Source of the DNA: RGIG6165 sp045538835
Lineage (GTDB): Bacteria > Bacillota > Clostridia > Oscillospirales > Feifaniaceae
DNA: 64,000 nucleotides
NCBI GenBank assembly: GCA_045538835.1
Contig: JAZQEF010000026.1
Coordinates: 91,439-155,438 of the forward strand
Direction: 5' to 3'
The translations under genes were made by a program, and so were the position numbers. The notes beneath the pieces are model-generated. The model did not search any database. It was not told the origin of the DNA and was given only the letters and a program-made list of their open reading frames with translations. This document shows positions 27,300-36,667 of the stretch, piece after piece; positions within the stretch are counted from its first letter, which is position 1, and every line of letters begins with the position of its first letter.

Positions 27300-27866
27300 A
27301 TGAAACATAGAATTAAGAAAATCTGGAATGTGGCGACGACAATAATAGTAACTTTGGCGGTAATCATATCAATTTTACTTGTTGGAGTAAGGTTTGTAGG
27401 GCTGCAGGTGTTTACGGTACTGTCCGGTTCAATGGAACCTACATATCATGTCGGCTCATTGATATATGTAAAAAAAGTAGATGCATCAGAATTGCAAGTT
27501 GGTGATCCGATAACCTTTATGCTTGATGAAGATACGGTTGCCACACATCGGATTGTCGAAGTGGTTCCTGATGAGGATGACGAATCAGTATTGAGGTTTA
27601 GGACTAAAGGTGATGCCAACGACTCGGTAGACGGAGGACTTGTTCATTACAAGAATGTTCTTGGCACGCCTATATTTTCAATTCCCTTTCTTGGATATTT
27701 TGCAAATTTTATTCAAAATCCACCGGGAACTTATATTGCTGTCTCAGTAGGGGCGTTATTGCTTCTTTTGCTTTTTATTCCTGATTTATTATTTGACAGC
27801 AAAAGTGAAAAAGAAAATGATACTGCTTCCGACTCAGATAAAGAGACAGAAGTCTCAATAAAATGA
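27300..27866 (+). CDS. sipW: SipW-type signal peptidase I
   Basis: Signal peptidase of the archaeal/ER-like S26B group. The catalytic serine lies in LSGSMEPT and the usual lysine is replaced by histidine in ATHRIVEV; an aspartate sits in KGDAND. Hydrophobic segments lie at residues 12-35 and about 150-170. In Bacillus, SipW processes TasA and TapA, the matrix fibre proteins; here four of the five camelysin-like genes precede the giant adhesin gene and the fifth follows it, so these are its probable substrates. It is the first gene of the operon downstream of the switch. Confidence 0.92.
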   Translation: MKHRIKKIWNVATTIIVTLAVIISILLVGVRFVGLQVFTVLSGSMEPTYHVGSLIYVKKVDASELQVGDPITFMLDEDTVATHRIVEVVPDEDDESVLRFRTKGDANDSVDGGLVHYKNVLGTPIFSIPFLGYFANFIQNPPGTYIAVSVGALLLLLLFIPDLLFDSKSEKENDTASDSDKETEVSIK

Positions 27867-27915
27867 GGGCAATGCCGTAAGGCTCCCTATATATTAAATT
27901 TAAGGAGGTTTTCGT

Positions 27916-28566
27916 ATGAAAACAGCAAAGAAAGCGTTACTTCTCGCTTTTTGTGCGGTATTGCTCGTAGTCGCTTCTGTACTCGGCACTATGGCATATC
28001 TTACATCAAGCGATACGGTAACAAACACATTCACAGTAGGTAAAGTCGGCCTCATTCTTGATGAAAAAGATTATGACGGTTCAAAGACCGATGTTACAAC
28101 AGAAGGCCGTGATAAGAAAAATACATATCACCTTCTTCCCGGTCATGAGTATGATAAGGACCCTACAGTTACTGTTTTAAAAGACAGTGAGAAATCTTTT
28201 GTCAGAATGATTGTAACAATTGACAAGCAGACTGAGTTAGATGAGATATTTAAAGCCGAAGGTGGAGTTTCTCTTGATAAGATCTTCTCTGGTTACAATG
28301 CGAAGGAATGGACACTTGTAAAAGAAACAGAAATTTCAAACGATGTACGTTCGTATGAATTCCATTATAAAGAAGTGGTTGATAAAGTTACTGAAGAAGA
28401 TGGAAGAAAACTTTCACCATTGTTTACTAAAATAACAGTTCCCGGTGAAATTACAAAAGAGCAACTTGCAACAATTGCAGATCTTAAAATTGAAGTTGAA
28501 GCACATGCAATTCAGGCAGATGGATTTGCTGATGCCGATAAAGCGTGGGCTGCATTTAAGAAATAA
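27916..28566 (+). CDS. TasA/camelysin-like SipW-dependent surface protein 1
   Basis: A 216-residue secreted protein. A SipW-type signal peptide (hydrophobic stretch, then GTMAYLTSSDTVTNTFTVG) precedes the beta-sandwich typical of TasA/CalY: LLPGHEYDKDPTVTV is the family's most conserved strand. It lacks a sorting signal, so it is probably assembled as fibre subunit or retained by partners. AAGGAGG precedes the ATG. Paralogues follow in the same operon. Confidence 0.85.
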   Translation: MKTAKKALLLAFCAVLLVVASVLGTMAYLTSSDTVTNTFTVGKVGLILDEKDYDGSKTDVTTEGRDKKNTYHLLPGHEYDKDPTVTVLKDSEKSFVRMIVTIDKQTELDEIFKAEGGVSLDKIFSGYNAKEWTLVKETEISNDVRSYEFHYKEVVDKVTEEDGRKLSPLFTKITVPGEITKEQLATIADLKIEVEAHAIQADGFADADKAWAAFKK

Positions 28567-28642
28567 ATATGTTTTCTAAGGATGAAACAACATTTCATTC
28601 TGTTGAAATAAATTGAAGTTTACAGGAAAGGAGGAAAATTGA

Positions 28643-29260
28643 ATGAAAAAGAATGTTGGAATTAGCTATAAGGCTTTTGCAGTTATTCTGGCGGCGGCAC
28701 TCATCCTGGGCGGAACAATCGGCGGCACAATGGCGTGGTTGATTGATGATACTACTCCGGTGAAGAACACGTTTACAGGCAGTGATATTGAAATTGGTTT
28801 AACTGAAACAAAAGAAAATTTCAAAATGGTTCCCGGTCACACAATTGACAAGGATCCAACGGTTACTGTTGCAGAAGGCAGTGAGGACTGTTATGTGTTC
28901 GTGAAGATTGAGAAATCGGATAACTATGATACATATTTAGCACCCTATGTGATTGCCGATGATTGGTCTAAACTTGAAGACGGCGTTTATTACAGAAAAG
29001 TTATGACAACAGATACATCAAGAGAATTTTCACTTTTAGCATCAGGTACTTACGAAAATTTTACTTGGGAAGATAATCAAGTTCTTGTGAAACCCGAAGT
29101 TACCAAAGGACAGATGAATGAAATTAACGACGGAACAGTAGACGAGCCTACACTCACATTCACAGCATATGCAGTACAGCTTTACAAGACAAATGGCACT
29201 GAATTTACTGCAGCACAAGCGTGGGAAAAAGCACAAGGTATAGCAAACAATGCAGAGTAA
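28643..29260 (+). CDS. TasA/camelysin-like SipW-dependent surface protein 2
   Basis: A 205-residue paralogue of the preceding protein. Its SipW-type signal reads GGTMAWLIDDTTPVKNTFTGS, with the fibre-strand motif MVPGHTIDKDPTVTV. The rest diverges strongly, suggesting distinct subunits rather than a recent duplication. AAAGGAGG precedes the ATG. Confidence 0.85.
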   Translation: MKKNVGISYKAFAVILAAALILGGTIGGTMAWLIDDTTPVKNTFTGSDIEIGLTETKENFKMVPGHTIDKDPTVTVAEGSEDCYVFVKIEKSDNYDTYLAPYVIADDWSKLEDGVYYRKVMTTDTSREFSLLASGTYENFTWEDNQVLVKPEVTKGQMNEINDGTVDEPTLTFTAYAVQLYKTNGTEFTAAQAWEKAQGIANNAE

Positions 29261-29313
29261 TCTAATTGCTATTTTGTGTATGTAAAAGAAAATTTGATGA
29301 AAGGACTATAGTC

Positions 29314-30144
29314 ATGAAAAAGAAAATTTTAGCACTTTGTGTGGTAATTGCACTTGCTGCTGTTGCAATTGTTGGCGGCACATTGGCTTACTTCACAGAC
29401 ACAGCAGAAGAAACCAACGTAATCGTAGTAGGTGACGTTTCTGCAAAATTGTACGAATCCAAGTACCATCGTGGTGCAACGGGTAACAGCTACCTCAAGA
29501 TGGAAGGTCAGCCGGAACCTCTTACAAACGATGATATCAAGGAAGACTATGAAACATACCACACTGTATATTTACCAAGCGCTACTTTGATGCCATTCAA
29601 CCTCAAGTCTGAACATCGTGTACAGTCTATGTTTGAAGAATGCACAGTTGCTAAGAACGTTTACCTTGAAAACACAAGTGAAACAAACGACTGTTTTGTA
29701 CGTGTTCGTTACCTTGTTCCTGCGGAAATGGCTGAATATCTCGATATCTTCTATACAGATACTCAGTTCATCACTGCAGATAGCGATATTGCAAAAGCAG
29801 ATGCTCGTTCCCTCAATAACGATGATAAGAGCGAACCAATTATTACTTCTGTTAATTCAACTGGTGCAAATTTCAAGGCACAGTGCGCTGAAAAATCCGT
29901 TGAAAGAGATGGAAAGAATTATATCGTAGCAGAATTTATCTATGCTGAACGTTTAATGCCGGGCGAATTTACACAGTACAGTCCTATTTCTAAGGTTACT
30001 ATGGTTCCTACTGTAACGGCTGAAACACTAAATGGTGTTATAAATGATGAGTCTCAGTTCAATATTCTGGTTGAGGCTGATATTATTCAGGCTGACGGCT
30101 TCTACAACGCTATCGAAGCATTTAATGCATTCGATGCTAAATAA
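29314..30144 (+). CDS. TasA/camelysin-like SipW-dependent surface protein 3
   Basis: A 276-residue secreted protein with signal GGTLAYFTDTAEETNVIVVGDV and a longer beta-rich body. The conserved VFL/VRVRYLVPAE-type segment (CFVRVRYLVP) matches the camelysin fold. Start 29314 has AAAGGA about 9 bases upstream; the upstream ATG at 29266 would add a non-signal extension. Its GC and codon use are slightly more regular than those of its neighbours. A pair of competing hairpins follows. Confidence 0.8.
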   Translation: MKKKILALCVVIALAAVAIVGGTLAYFTDTAEETNVIVVGDVSAKLYESKYHRGATGNSYLKMEGQPEPLTNDDIKEDYETYHTVYLPSATLMPFNLKSEHRVQSMFEECTVAKNVYLENTSETNDCFVRVRYLVPAEMAEYLDIFYTDTQFITADSDIAKADARSLNNDDKSEPIITSVNSTGANFKAQCAEKSVERDGKNYIVAEFIYAERLMPGEFTQYSPISKVTMVPTVTAETLNGVINDESQFNILVEADIIQADGFYNAIEAFNAFDAK

Positions 30145-30176
30145 TTATATTTTTTTAATTAATATGTCTTGTCTGA

Positions 30177-30247
30177 GAACTGCCCAATTTAGGGCAGTTC
30201 ATATAAGAACATTTGAACACAAGGCTCAAATGTTCTTATATGAACTG
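30177..30247. promoter_or_regulatory. Two mutually exclusive hairpins between operon genes
   Basis: Hairpin 1: GAACTGCCC (30177-30185) with GGGCAGTTC (30192-30200). Hairpin 2: a perfect 22-bp stem, 30195-30216 with 30226-30247, loop of 9. They share bases 30195-30200 and cannot form together. Neither has a clean T-run, so this may be a processing or attenuation site, or a small inverted-repeat insertion. Confidence 0.6.
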
Positions 30248-30295
30248 TAACTAACCAGTTAATAATATGCAGAATGTCATTGGAAGGAGAAAAAA

Positions 30296-30916
30296 ATGAA
30301 GAAAAAGATATTTTTGTATGCGATTGTTTGTATATGTTTGTCAATTGCGATATCAGGCACACTTGCTTATTTTACAGACGAAGAGGTGGCACATAATATA
30401 ATTACTACAGGTGGTGTAAATATTGAAGTGATAGAAAAAACACAGGGAAATGATGATGTGTTAGTAGATTTTCCAAAAGACGGAATAAAAGGTATAATGC
30501 CGGGAAAAACAGTCTCCAAAATTGTACAAGTAAAAAACACAGGAAACAATGAAGCCTGGATACGAATCAATGTAGAATCCATCATAACAAATCCTGACGG
30601 TGAATATCTTCCTCTGACAATAGGAGAAAGCAAAAAAGTAATAGAGTTTTCTATACTTGACGGTTGGGTAGACGGCGGTGACGGATATTATTATTTTCAG
30701 TCACCTGTTGAACCTAATAAATTGACAGAGGCACTGTTTAAAGAAGTGAAATTTAATCCTCATATGGGAAATGAATATCAGAATTGCACTGCAAATATTA
30801 TTATCAATGCTCAAGCAGTACAAACTGCAAATAATCCTGTTCCTGAAAATGGAAAGGTAACAGACGTCAAGGGTTGGCCAAGCATTTCGGAAGAGGAGGA
30901 AACGGTAAATGATTAA
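30296..30916 (+). CDS. TasA/camelysin-like SipW-dependent surface protein 4
   Basis: A 206-residue secreted protein with signal SGTLAYFTDEEVAHNIITTGGV and a beta-sandwich body including MPGKTVSKIVQVKNTGNNEAW, a strand pattern shared with TasA. GGAAGGAG precedes the ATG. It overlaps the giant adhesin gene by eight bases, suggesting coupled synthesis. Confidence 0.82.
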   Translation: MKKKIFLYAIVCICLSIAISGTLAYFTDEEVAHNIITTGGVNIEVIEKTQGNDDVLVDFPKDGIKGIMPGKTVSKIVQVKNTGNNEAWIRINVESIITNPDGEYLPLTIGESKKVIEFSILDGWVDGGDGYYYFQSPVEPNKLTEALFKEVKFNPHMGNEYQNCTANIIINAQAVQTANNPVPENGKVTDVKGWPSISEEEETVND

Positions 30917-33900
30917 AGAAAACAACGTAATGAATAGAGCAATATCAGTATTCCTCGCAGTTTCGATGCTGGTTACAAGTTTTTTTAATAGCCTTGCTAT
31001 GGCATATGCGGAAACGAGCGCATATGAAGATAATATTGGTTGTACAGCTGTATTTAATACAGAGGTTTACAATTATTTCCCTGTCACTAACGATCCGACA
31101 AATTCGGATGCGGATCAGCCCAGTATTACTTTGGAAGATATAGGCGAAGATTTTAAGGTAATAATTACAGAATACTATATTCAAGACAATGAGCTTCCTA
31201 CTCTTTGGTATAAGGTAGAGGCTGCCCCTGGATATGATTCTCCCGAAATGTTAATTCAATATCCGTGGGTGCTTCAGAATTATTTGGGCGAATATGCAGA
31301 TCCATGTGATTCGCTTATTATAGAAAAAATTGAAGAAGACAACATTACTGTTTTTGATGAAGAAGGTAATGAAGTTGGAAAAAAAATAGAGTTGCCACAA
31401 TTTGAAAAGATAAAACTCATTGGTGCAAGTTCTATGACAGGTGATGTTGGCTATCAATGGCAGATTTTTATTGACGATATGTGGATCGATATTTACGGTG
31501 AGGATGAGGCGGAATTTACGCTTTCTTTTGGTGTAATCGCTTCTGTTCTTGATGAAAATTACGAAGCACATTTAAGACTTGTAACAAAGAAATCCTCAAA
31601 GGTTGTCGAAGGTGACGCTATTACAGTCACTCTGATTCCTTATGTTGAGGAGGATGAGCCTGTAGAAGAAGAGAATCCTGTTGGTTATGAAATTTCCATC
31701 TTAAATGACAACGAAGAGATTACAGAAGTAACAAGTGAAAATGACGATTATGAGAATAATCCGATTGAAAACGGCACAAAAGAATTAAATGAAGAAAAAC
31801 CAACTTCCGAGAGTGAAGAAACAAACGAACAGAAAACTGATGACTCATCAGAATCAACCACAAATAATGAAACAGAAATCAAAGAAGAGGCTGACGCCGG
31901 TGTTGATGACAGTGTAAACGAGGAAGAAACATCTTCTTCGGAAACAACATCTGATGAAGAAAATGTAGTCGAACCAACTTCGGAGAGTGAAGAAACAAAT
32001 GAACAGAAAACTGATGACTCATCAGAATTGGCAACAAATAATGAAACAGAAATCAAAGAAGAAACCGACGCCGGTATTGATGACAGTTTAAACGAGGAAG
32101 AAAGCACATCTGCTGAAGAAAAGGATGAAAGTTTACTTGGAGCATTTCTTTCGATGTTTTCTATGACCGCGTATGCAGTAAACGAGGAAGAGGAACTTGC
32201 TCCTGTTGAGGAAGAAACTGAGACAGATAAGGTTACTATAACTGTCAAGTATGTTTACGGTTCCAATAATCAACCTGTTGATACAGATACTGTTTACGAA
32301 ATACAGAAAGGCACAAATCTTGACCAAACACTTACGCTTCCCGTTATGGAAGGTTATGATGCATATTTAGAGAGTGATACAACAAAAATTTTTACGACAT
32401 ACTCTTTAAACCTGACAAATGTTACCGAAGATACGGTTATAACATTTAAGTACTGGCCGGCAAAAGTGAACTATACTGTCATTTACTATTGGCAGAACGC
32501 CGAAGACGATGATTATACAGAACACGAGCGTCTCACTATGATCGGATTTACGGGTAGTGACACAACGGTAGAAGAAAAGGAATACAACGGATTTTACCGG
32601 CTTCTGTACGAAAAGGTTCCGATTGCTTCCGACGGAAGTACGGTTATCGAGGTTTATTATGACCGCCTGTACTACAAGATGATCTTCAATCTTGACGGAG
32701 GTTACGGTGTACAGCCTATATACGCACGATATGGGACTCCAATTACTGTTTCCAATCCAACCAAAGCAGGTTATAACTTTATAGGTTGGGATAATATTAC
32801 GAATGGTTCAGGAGATGGAAGTGCAGATAGGCTTCCGGATGAAGTTCCCCCCTATCACAGCGAATATAAAGCAATTTGGGAAGCTAATGACACCGCTAAA
32901 GTTACCGTTGTATATTGGGGTGAAAACGCAGATGACGAGGAGTACTCCTACCTTTCTGATTATACACAAGAGATTTATGCGAAACCCGGAACGGTTATAA
33001 ATTACGGTACGGATAATCTTATCTGTTCGTTAGATGCTCATACACATAACCTTGAGCAAAACTGTTATCAACTTGTATGTGATCAGGAATCACATATCCA
33101 TAGTGATTCGGAATGTAAGCTAGATTGTACCCATGTTCATACTATTGAATGTTATCAAACTACTTCTCTATACAACCTGAAAGAAACAACAAAACCAGAT
33201 GAAAATTTGACGGATACAGGAAATGGTATTTATACTTATACAACGCAAGGGTGGGGAACAACTACACATTATTATTTAAAAATAAATAATACGTGGTATT
33301 GTGCTTTTGGTTCTATTACCGGTACTAAAAAAGACAACCAACAAATTTCCCTTTCCTGTAGACATTCCCACACAGATGCCTGTTACATGTGTGAAAAGTC
33401 AGAAATTAAACATGTTCATAGTGTCGCATCTGGATGCTATGAACTGATATGTTCAGTTACAGAACACACCCATACTGATAGTTGCTATCTAAATGATAAC
33501 AAATTGGACTCGAATTTGTGGATTTTTAAGAGGTCTGATACCGTCACAGTTGAAGCTGATGGTTCAACGGTTATGAATGTGTACTATGATAGAGTTTCCT
33601 ATAATGTAGAGTTCCATAAGAATCAAAGTTGTACCAATGAATACACTAATCTGCGGATTACTGCTAAATGGGGCGAGAACATTCTGGACAAGTGGCCAAC
33701 CTATAATGGTAGTTCTAGCTGGCTTGTAGAAGATAAATCCAATACTTGGCAGAACAGCATTCAGGTAATGCCGGTAGGTGGAGCCAAATTTTGGGGTCCC
33801 AAAACGGGAGAGGATAGCTACAAGGCTACATATTATGTAGAAGCACTTCCTGGTGATTCAGATACTTTTGTATACAATGGTGTTACCTATAAATATCATC

Positions 33901-36095
33901 ACGAGGATATAAGTGTTAGCAGCGGTAATGTAACCGAAGAAGAGCAATATGAGATTGAAGGTTTTACCTATAAAGAAGGTACAAAGATCGGTTCTTCTTA
34001 CAATAATGCTAAGTTCTATTATACTCGTAACAAATATACTCTCGAATTTAACAACGGAGAAGAAAGCGTAAAAAAGGAAAGCGTATTGTATGAACAGTCA
34101 TTGTCGAGTTATGATTTTACACCTGAGGCGCCATCCTTCTATGAACCCGGTTCAGTGGAGTTTACAGGATGGTATCAGAATCCGGAATGTACAGGCGAGG
34201 AGTATATTCTGTCAGAACATACAATGCCGGCAAATAATTTGATCCTTTATGCAAAGTGGGTTCATGTAACACATACGGTCCGCTTCTATTTGGACAAAAC
34301 CATTGAAAGAACGGATGGCAATGTTTACACTGCAAAGGTTGATGGAGAGAAAATCAAATATAAATATGATGTTCCTCACGGAAGTGCTGTTCAAAATCCT
34401 TACACTCCACCCGGAGACCCCGAAAAAGGGCAGTATATTTTCATCGGTTGGTTCTACGAGGACGATAATGGCAAAGAACAGATGTGGGACTTTGAAAACA
34501 CCACGGTCACAAGTGATGTTGATATCTACGCAAAGTGGAGTTCTCACTCTCTGGTTACGTATGAAGTAAAGTTTGTTTATAAAGATGGTGATAAGGAGAT
34601 TGAGATAGCCGAGCCGATTACAGGCAGTGCTCTTGGCGGAAATTCAAAGACTTTTGAGGCGAAAGGTAATGACCAACTTTACGCTGACTATCATGAGGGC
34701 TACTTCCCTACAACGCAAAGTCATACCATCGTGATGGATCTGGATAATCCCAATAACAACACATATACCTTCTATTATACTAAGGTGGAAGCTGTTCCTT
34801 ATACCGTGTACTATGTAACCGATACGCAGAATGAAGATAACTCTTTAAGTGAGATAGAACTGAACGGAAAGATATATTACAGTGTTGCAGATACCAAGAG
34901 CGTAGAAGACAACAAGAAAGCGATTGTTACCGAAACATATGCGAAGGTTTCAGGATACTTGCCGGACACATATCAGCAGACACTTATCATTAATCCAAAC
35001 GGTAAAAACGAAATCATATTCTATTACACGAAAGACGATAAAAATGGTATGTATGTTGTACACTATTGGACCGAGAATCTGGATAGAACAACATATTCAG
35101 AACATTCAACATTTGAAGGCCGTGGTGAAGTAGGCGCCGTAGTAAACGCAACCATCAAGAATATCGAGAACTTTACCCATGATGATTCCGTTTCGGGTAC
35201 CCTTCTATCCGGTACAATTTCTAAAGATGAAGTGCTTGAACTGAATGTCTATTACAAGAGAAACTGTTATTCATATAAGGTACAGTATCTTGAGGAAAAT
35301 ACCAACAAGCCTCTCGCGGATGAGAAGATAGTCAAGAATAATAAATGGGAATCGACTGTCACTGAAGAAGCAATTTCAATTACAGACTTTGCGCTTGTTG
35401 GTGATGATAAAAAGTCAATTCAAATTAAAAAAGACGGGGATACTCCAACTGTTAATATCATCACCTTCTACTATACTGAAAACAAAGTGACTATCAAGTA
35501 TGAGGTAGCGGAGGGAGAAGGTATAGTAACTCCGGGGGAGGAATCTGTAAAGATTAGCAATGGTATTGCTAATGGCTCTACGGCAACCGCTAAAGACGGA
35601 CATAAGTTTGTTGGCTGGTATATGGAAAAAGTATGCACAACCCTTTTGTCAACGGATGCTCACTTCGTTCCGACTAAAAACGATGGTGAAAAATGGGATG
35701 CGACGATCTACTATGCAAAGTTTGAGCCTGATAAAGCCAGCCTTACAATAAGCAAAAGCGGAGCAGAAGAAATTGATGAAAACCAAACATTTATTTTCAG
35801 TGTTACAGGTGTAGATGAAAAAACATCAGGAATAGATTTGCAGGTAGTTATAAAAGGTAATGAAAGCGTAACTATCAATGATTTGCCAATTGGAGAGTAT
35901 AAGGTGACGGAGGAAACTGGTTGGAGTTGGAGATATACACCGAGCGAAAATAACAAAACACTTGTGTTAAATCCATCGGAGAAAAACGAGATTCCTTTTG
36001 TGAACGACAGAACCAAGAAAAATTGGCTTAATGGAGCCGCATATCGTGAGAATTTATTTACAATAAAAGATGAAGAGGAGGCTGTAAATGAGTAG
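30909..36095 (+). CDS. Giant repeat adhesin (1728 residues) without its own sorting signal
   Basis: Signal peptide to about residue 34 (MAYA|ET); an Ig-like N-terminal part; an acidic Ser/Thr/Glu region (about 295-410) with a 58-residue tandem duplication; MucBP-like strands; several InlB/Flg_new B-repeats (for example GYNFIGWDN, VEFTGWYQN, QYIFIGWFY, GHKFVGWYM). Two Cys/His-rich blocks (about 700-757 and 817-861) have repeated HTH and CY motifs. It ends in a SpaA/Cna-B-like domain with FVNDRTKKNWLNG. No LPXTG motif or membrane anchor is present, so attachment must use partners such as the fibre or the Cna-B protein. GAGGAGG precedes the ATG. Confidence 0.85.
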   Translation: MIKENNVMNRAISVFLAVSMLVTSFFNSLAMAYAETSAYEDNIGCTAVFNTEVYNYFPVTNDPTNSDADQPSITLEDIGEDFKVIITEYYIQDNELPTLWYKVEAAPGYDSPEMLIQYPWVLQNYLGEYADPCDSLIIEKIEEDNITVFDEEGNEVGKKIELPQFEKIKLIGASSMTGDVGYQWQIFIDDMWIDIYGEDEAEFTLSFGVIASVLDENYEAHLRLVTKKSSKVVEGDAITVTLIPYVEEDEPVEEENPVGYEISILNDNEEITEVTSENDDYENNPIENGTKELNEEKPTSESEETNEQKTDDSSESTTNNETEIKEEADAGVDDSVNEEETSSSETTSDEENVVEPTSESEETNEQKTDDSSELATNNETEIKEETDAGIDDSLNEEESTSAEEKDESLLGAFLSMFSMTAYAVNEEEELAPVEEETETDKVTITVKYVYGSNNQPVDTDTVYEIQKGTNLDQTLTLPVMEGYDAYLESDTTKIFTTYSLNLTNVTEDTVITFKYWPAKVNYTVIYYWQNAEDDDYTEHERLTMIGFTGSDTTVEEKEYNGFYRLLYEKVPIASDGSTVIEVYYDRLYYKMIFNLDGGYGVQPIYARYGTPITVSNPTKAGYNFIGWDNITNGSGDGSADRLPDEVPPYHSEYKAIWEANDTAKVTVVYWGENADDEEYSYLSDYTQEIYAKPGTVINYGTDNLICSLDAHTHNLEQNCYQLVCDQESHIHSDSECKLDCTHVHTIECYQTTSLYNLKETTKPDENLTDTGNGIYTYTTQGWGTTTHYYLKINNTWYCAFGSITGTKKDNQQISLSCRHSHTDACYMCEKSEIKHVHSVASGCYELICSVTEHTHTDSCYLNDNKLDSNLWIFKRSDTVTVEADGSTVMNVYYDRVSYNVEFHKNQSCTNEYTNLRITAKWGENILDKWPTYNGSSSWLVEDKSNTWQNSIQVMPVGGAKFWGPKTGEDSYKATYYVEALPGDSDTFVYNGVTYKYHHEDISVSSGNVTEEEQYEIEGFTYKEGTKIGSSYNNAKFYYTRNKYTLEFNNGEESVKKESVLYEQSLSSYDFTPEAPSFYEPGSVEFTGWYQNPECTGEEYILSEHTMPANNLILYAKWVHVTHTVRFYLDKTIERTDGNVYTAKVDGEKIKYKYDVPHGSAVQNPYTPPGDPEKGQYIFIGWFYEDDNGKEQMWDFENTTVTSDVDIYAKWSSHSLVTYEVKFVYKDGDKEIEIAEPITGSALGGNSKTFEAKGNDQLYADYHEGYFPTTQSHTIVMDLDNPNNNTYTFYYTKVEAVPYTVYYVTDTQNEDNSLSEIELNGKIYYSVADTKSVEDNKKAIVTETYAKVSGYLPDTYQQTLIINPNGKNEIIFYYTKDDKNGMYVVHYWTENLDRTTYSEHSTFEGRGEVGAVVNATIKNIENFTHDDSVSGTLLSGTISKDEVLELNVYYKRNCYSYKVQYLEENTNKPLADEKIVKNNKWESTVTEEAISITDFALVGDDKKSIQIKKDGDTPTVNIITFYYTENKVTIKYEVAEGEGIVTPGEESVKISNGIANGSTATAKDGHKFVGWYMEKVCTTLLSTDAHFVPTKNDGEKWDATIYYAKFEPDKASLTISKSGAEEIDENQTFIFSVTGVDEKTSGIDLQVVIKGNESVTINDLPIGEYKVTEETGWSWRYTPSENNKTLVLNPSEKNEIPFVNDRTKKNWLNGAAYRENLFTIKDEEEAVNE
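31800..32102 (+). repeat. Tandem 174-base duplication in the adhesin gene
   Basis: Segments from 31800 and 31974 share long near-identical stretches (for example the TSESEETNEQKTDDSS-coding run), a period of 174 bases or 58 residues. It lies in the acidic linker, where copy number may vary between strains. Confidence 0.7.
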
Positions 36096-36654
36096 ATATA
36101 AACACATGCGAAACTATAGAAAAAGTGTTCTGTTACTTATTTCTGTTTTAGCCATGATTCTCATCGTAATAGGTGTATCCTCTGCATTTTTGAAATCGCA
36201 AACAGACGATTTAGTAAATACGTTTAATTCCTCTTATGTTACAAGTAAGGTTGAGGAATCTTTTGAAAATGATGTTAAATCAGACGTGAAAATTCAGAAC
36301 ACAGGTGATGTTGATGCGTACATTCGGGCTGCAGTTATTGTGACCTGGCAGGATATAAACGGCAATGTATTTCCGAAAAAACCACTCCTCGGCACTGATT
36401 ATGAAATAGAATTTGCTTCTGACGGATGGGATACAGAAACGACAGACAACTATTATTACTATACAAAGCCCGTAGATTCAGAAGCCTACACAGGCGTTTT
36501 AATTGAAGAAGTAAAGCCGGTAGATTCTAATACACCAAAGGGCTATGGGCTTAGTGTTGAAATTTTGGGGGATGCCATTCAGAGCAAGCCTACAAAAGCC
36601 GTAGAGAACAGTTGGGGTGTAACCGTCAACTCTGATGGAACTATAAGTAAGTAA
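36088..36654 (+). CDS. TasA-like small secreted protein 5
   Basis: A 188-residue protein with an N-terminal hydrophobic segment ending GVSSAFLKSQTDDLVNTFNSSYVT, a SipW-type signal region, and a beta body with VKIQNTGDVDAYIRAAVIV and a C-terminal AIQSKPTKAVENSWGVTV. The C-terminal pattern resembles subunits that end in ADGF-type strands in the upstream paralogues. GAGGAGG precedes the ATG, and it overlaps the adhesin gene by eight bases. Confidence 0.78.
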   Translation: MSRYKHMRNYRKSVLLLISVLAMILIVIGVSSAFLKSQTDDLVNTFNSSYVTSKVEESFENDVKSDVKIQNTGDVDAYIRAAVIVTWQDINGNVFPKKPLLGTDYEIEFASDGWDTETTDNYYYYTKPVDSEAYTGVLIEEVKPVDSNTPKGYGLSVEILGDAIQSKPTKAVENSWGVTVNSDGTISK

Positions 36655-36667
36655 GGGGGAAAATACA

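Noticed and set aside
31748..32248. Minus-strand reading frame inside the adhesin gene
   Set aside because: Ser/Val-rich mirror of the acidic Glu/Thr repeat; no independent signals.
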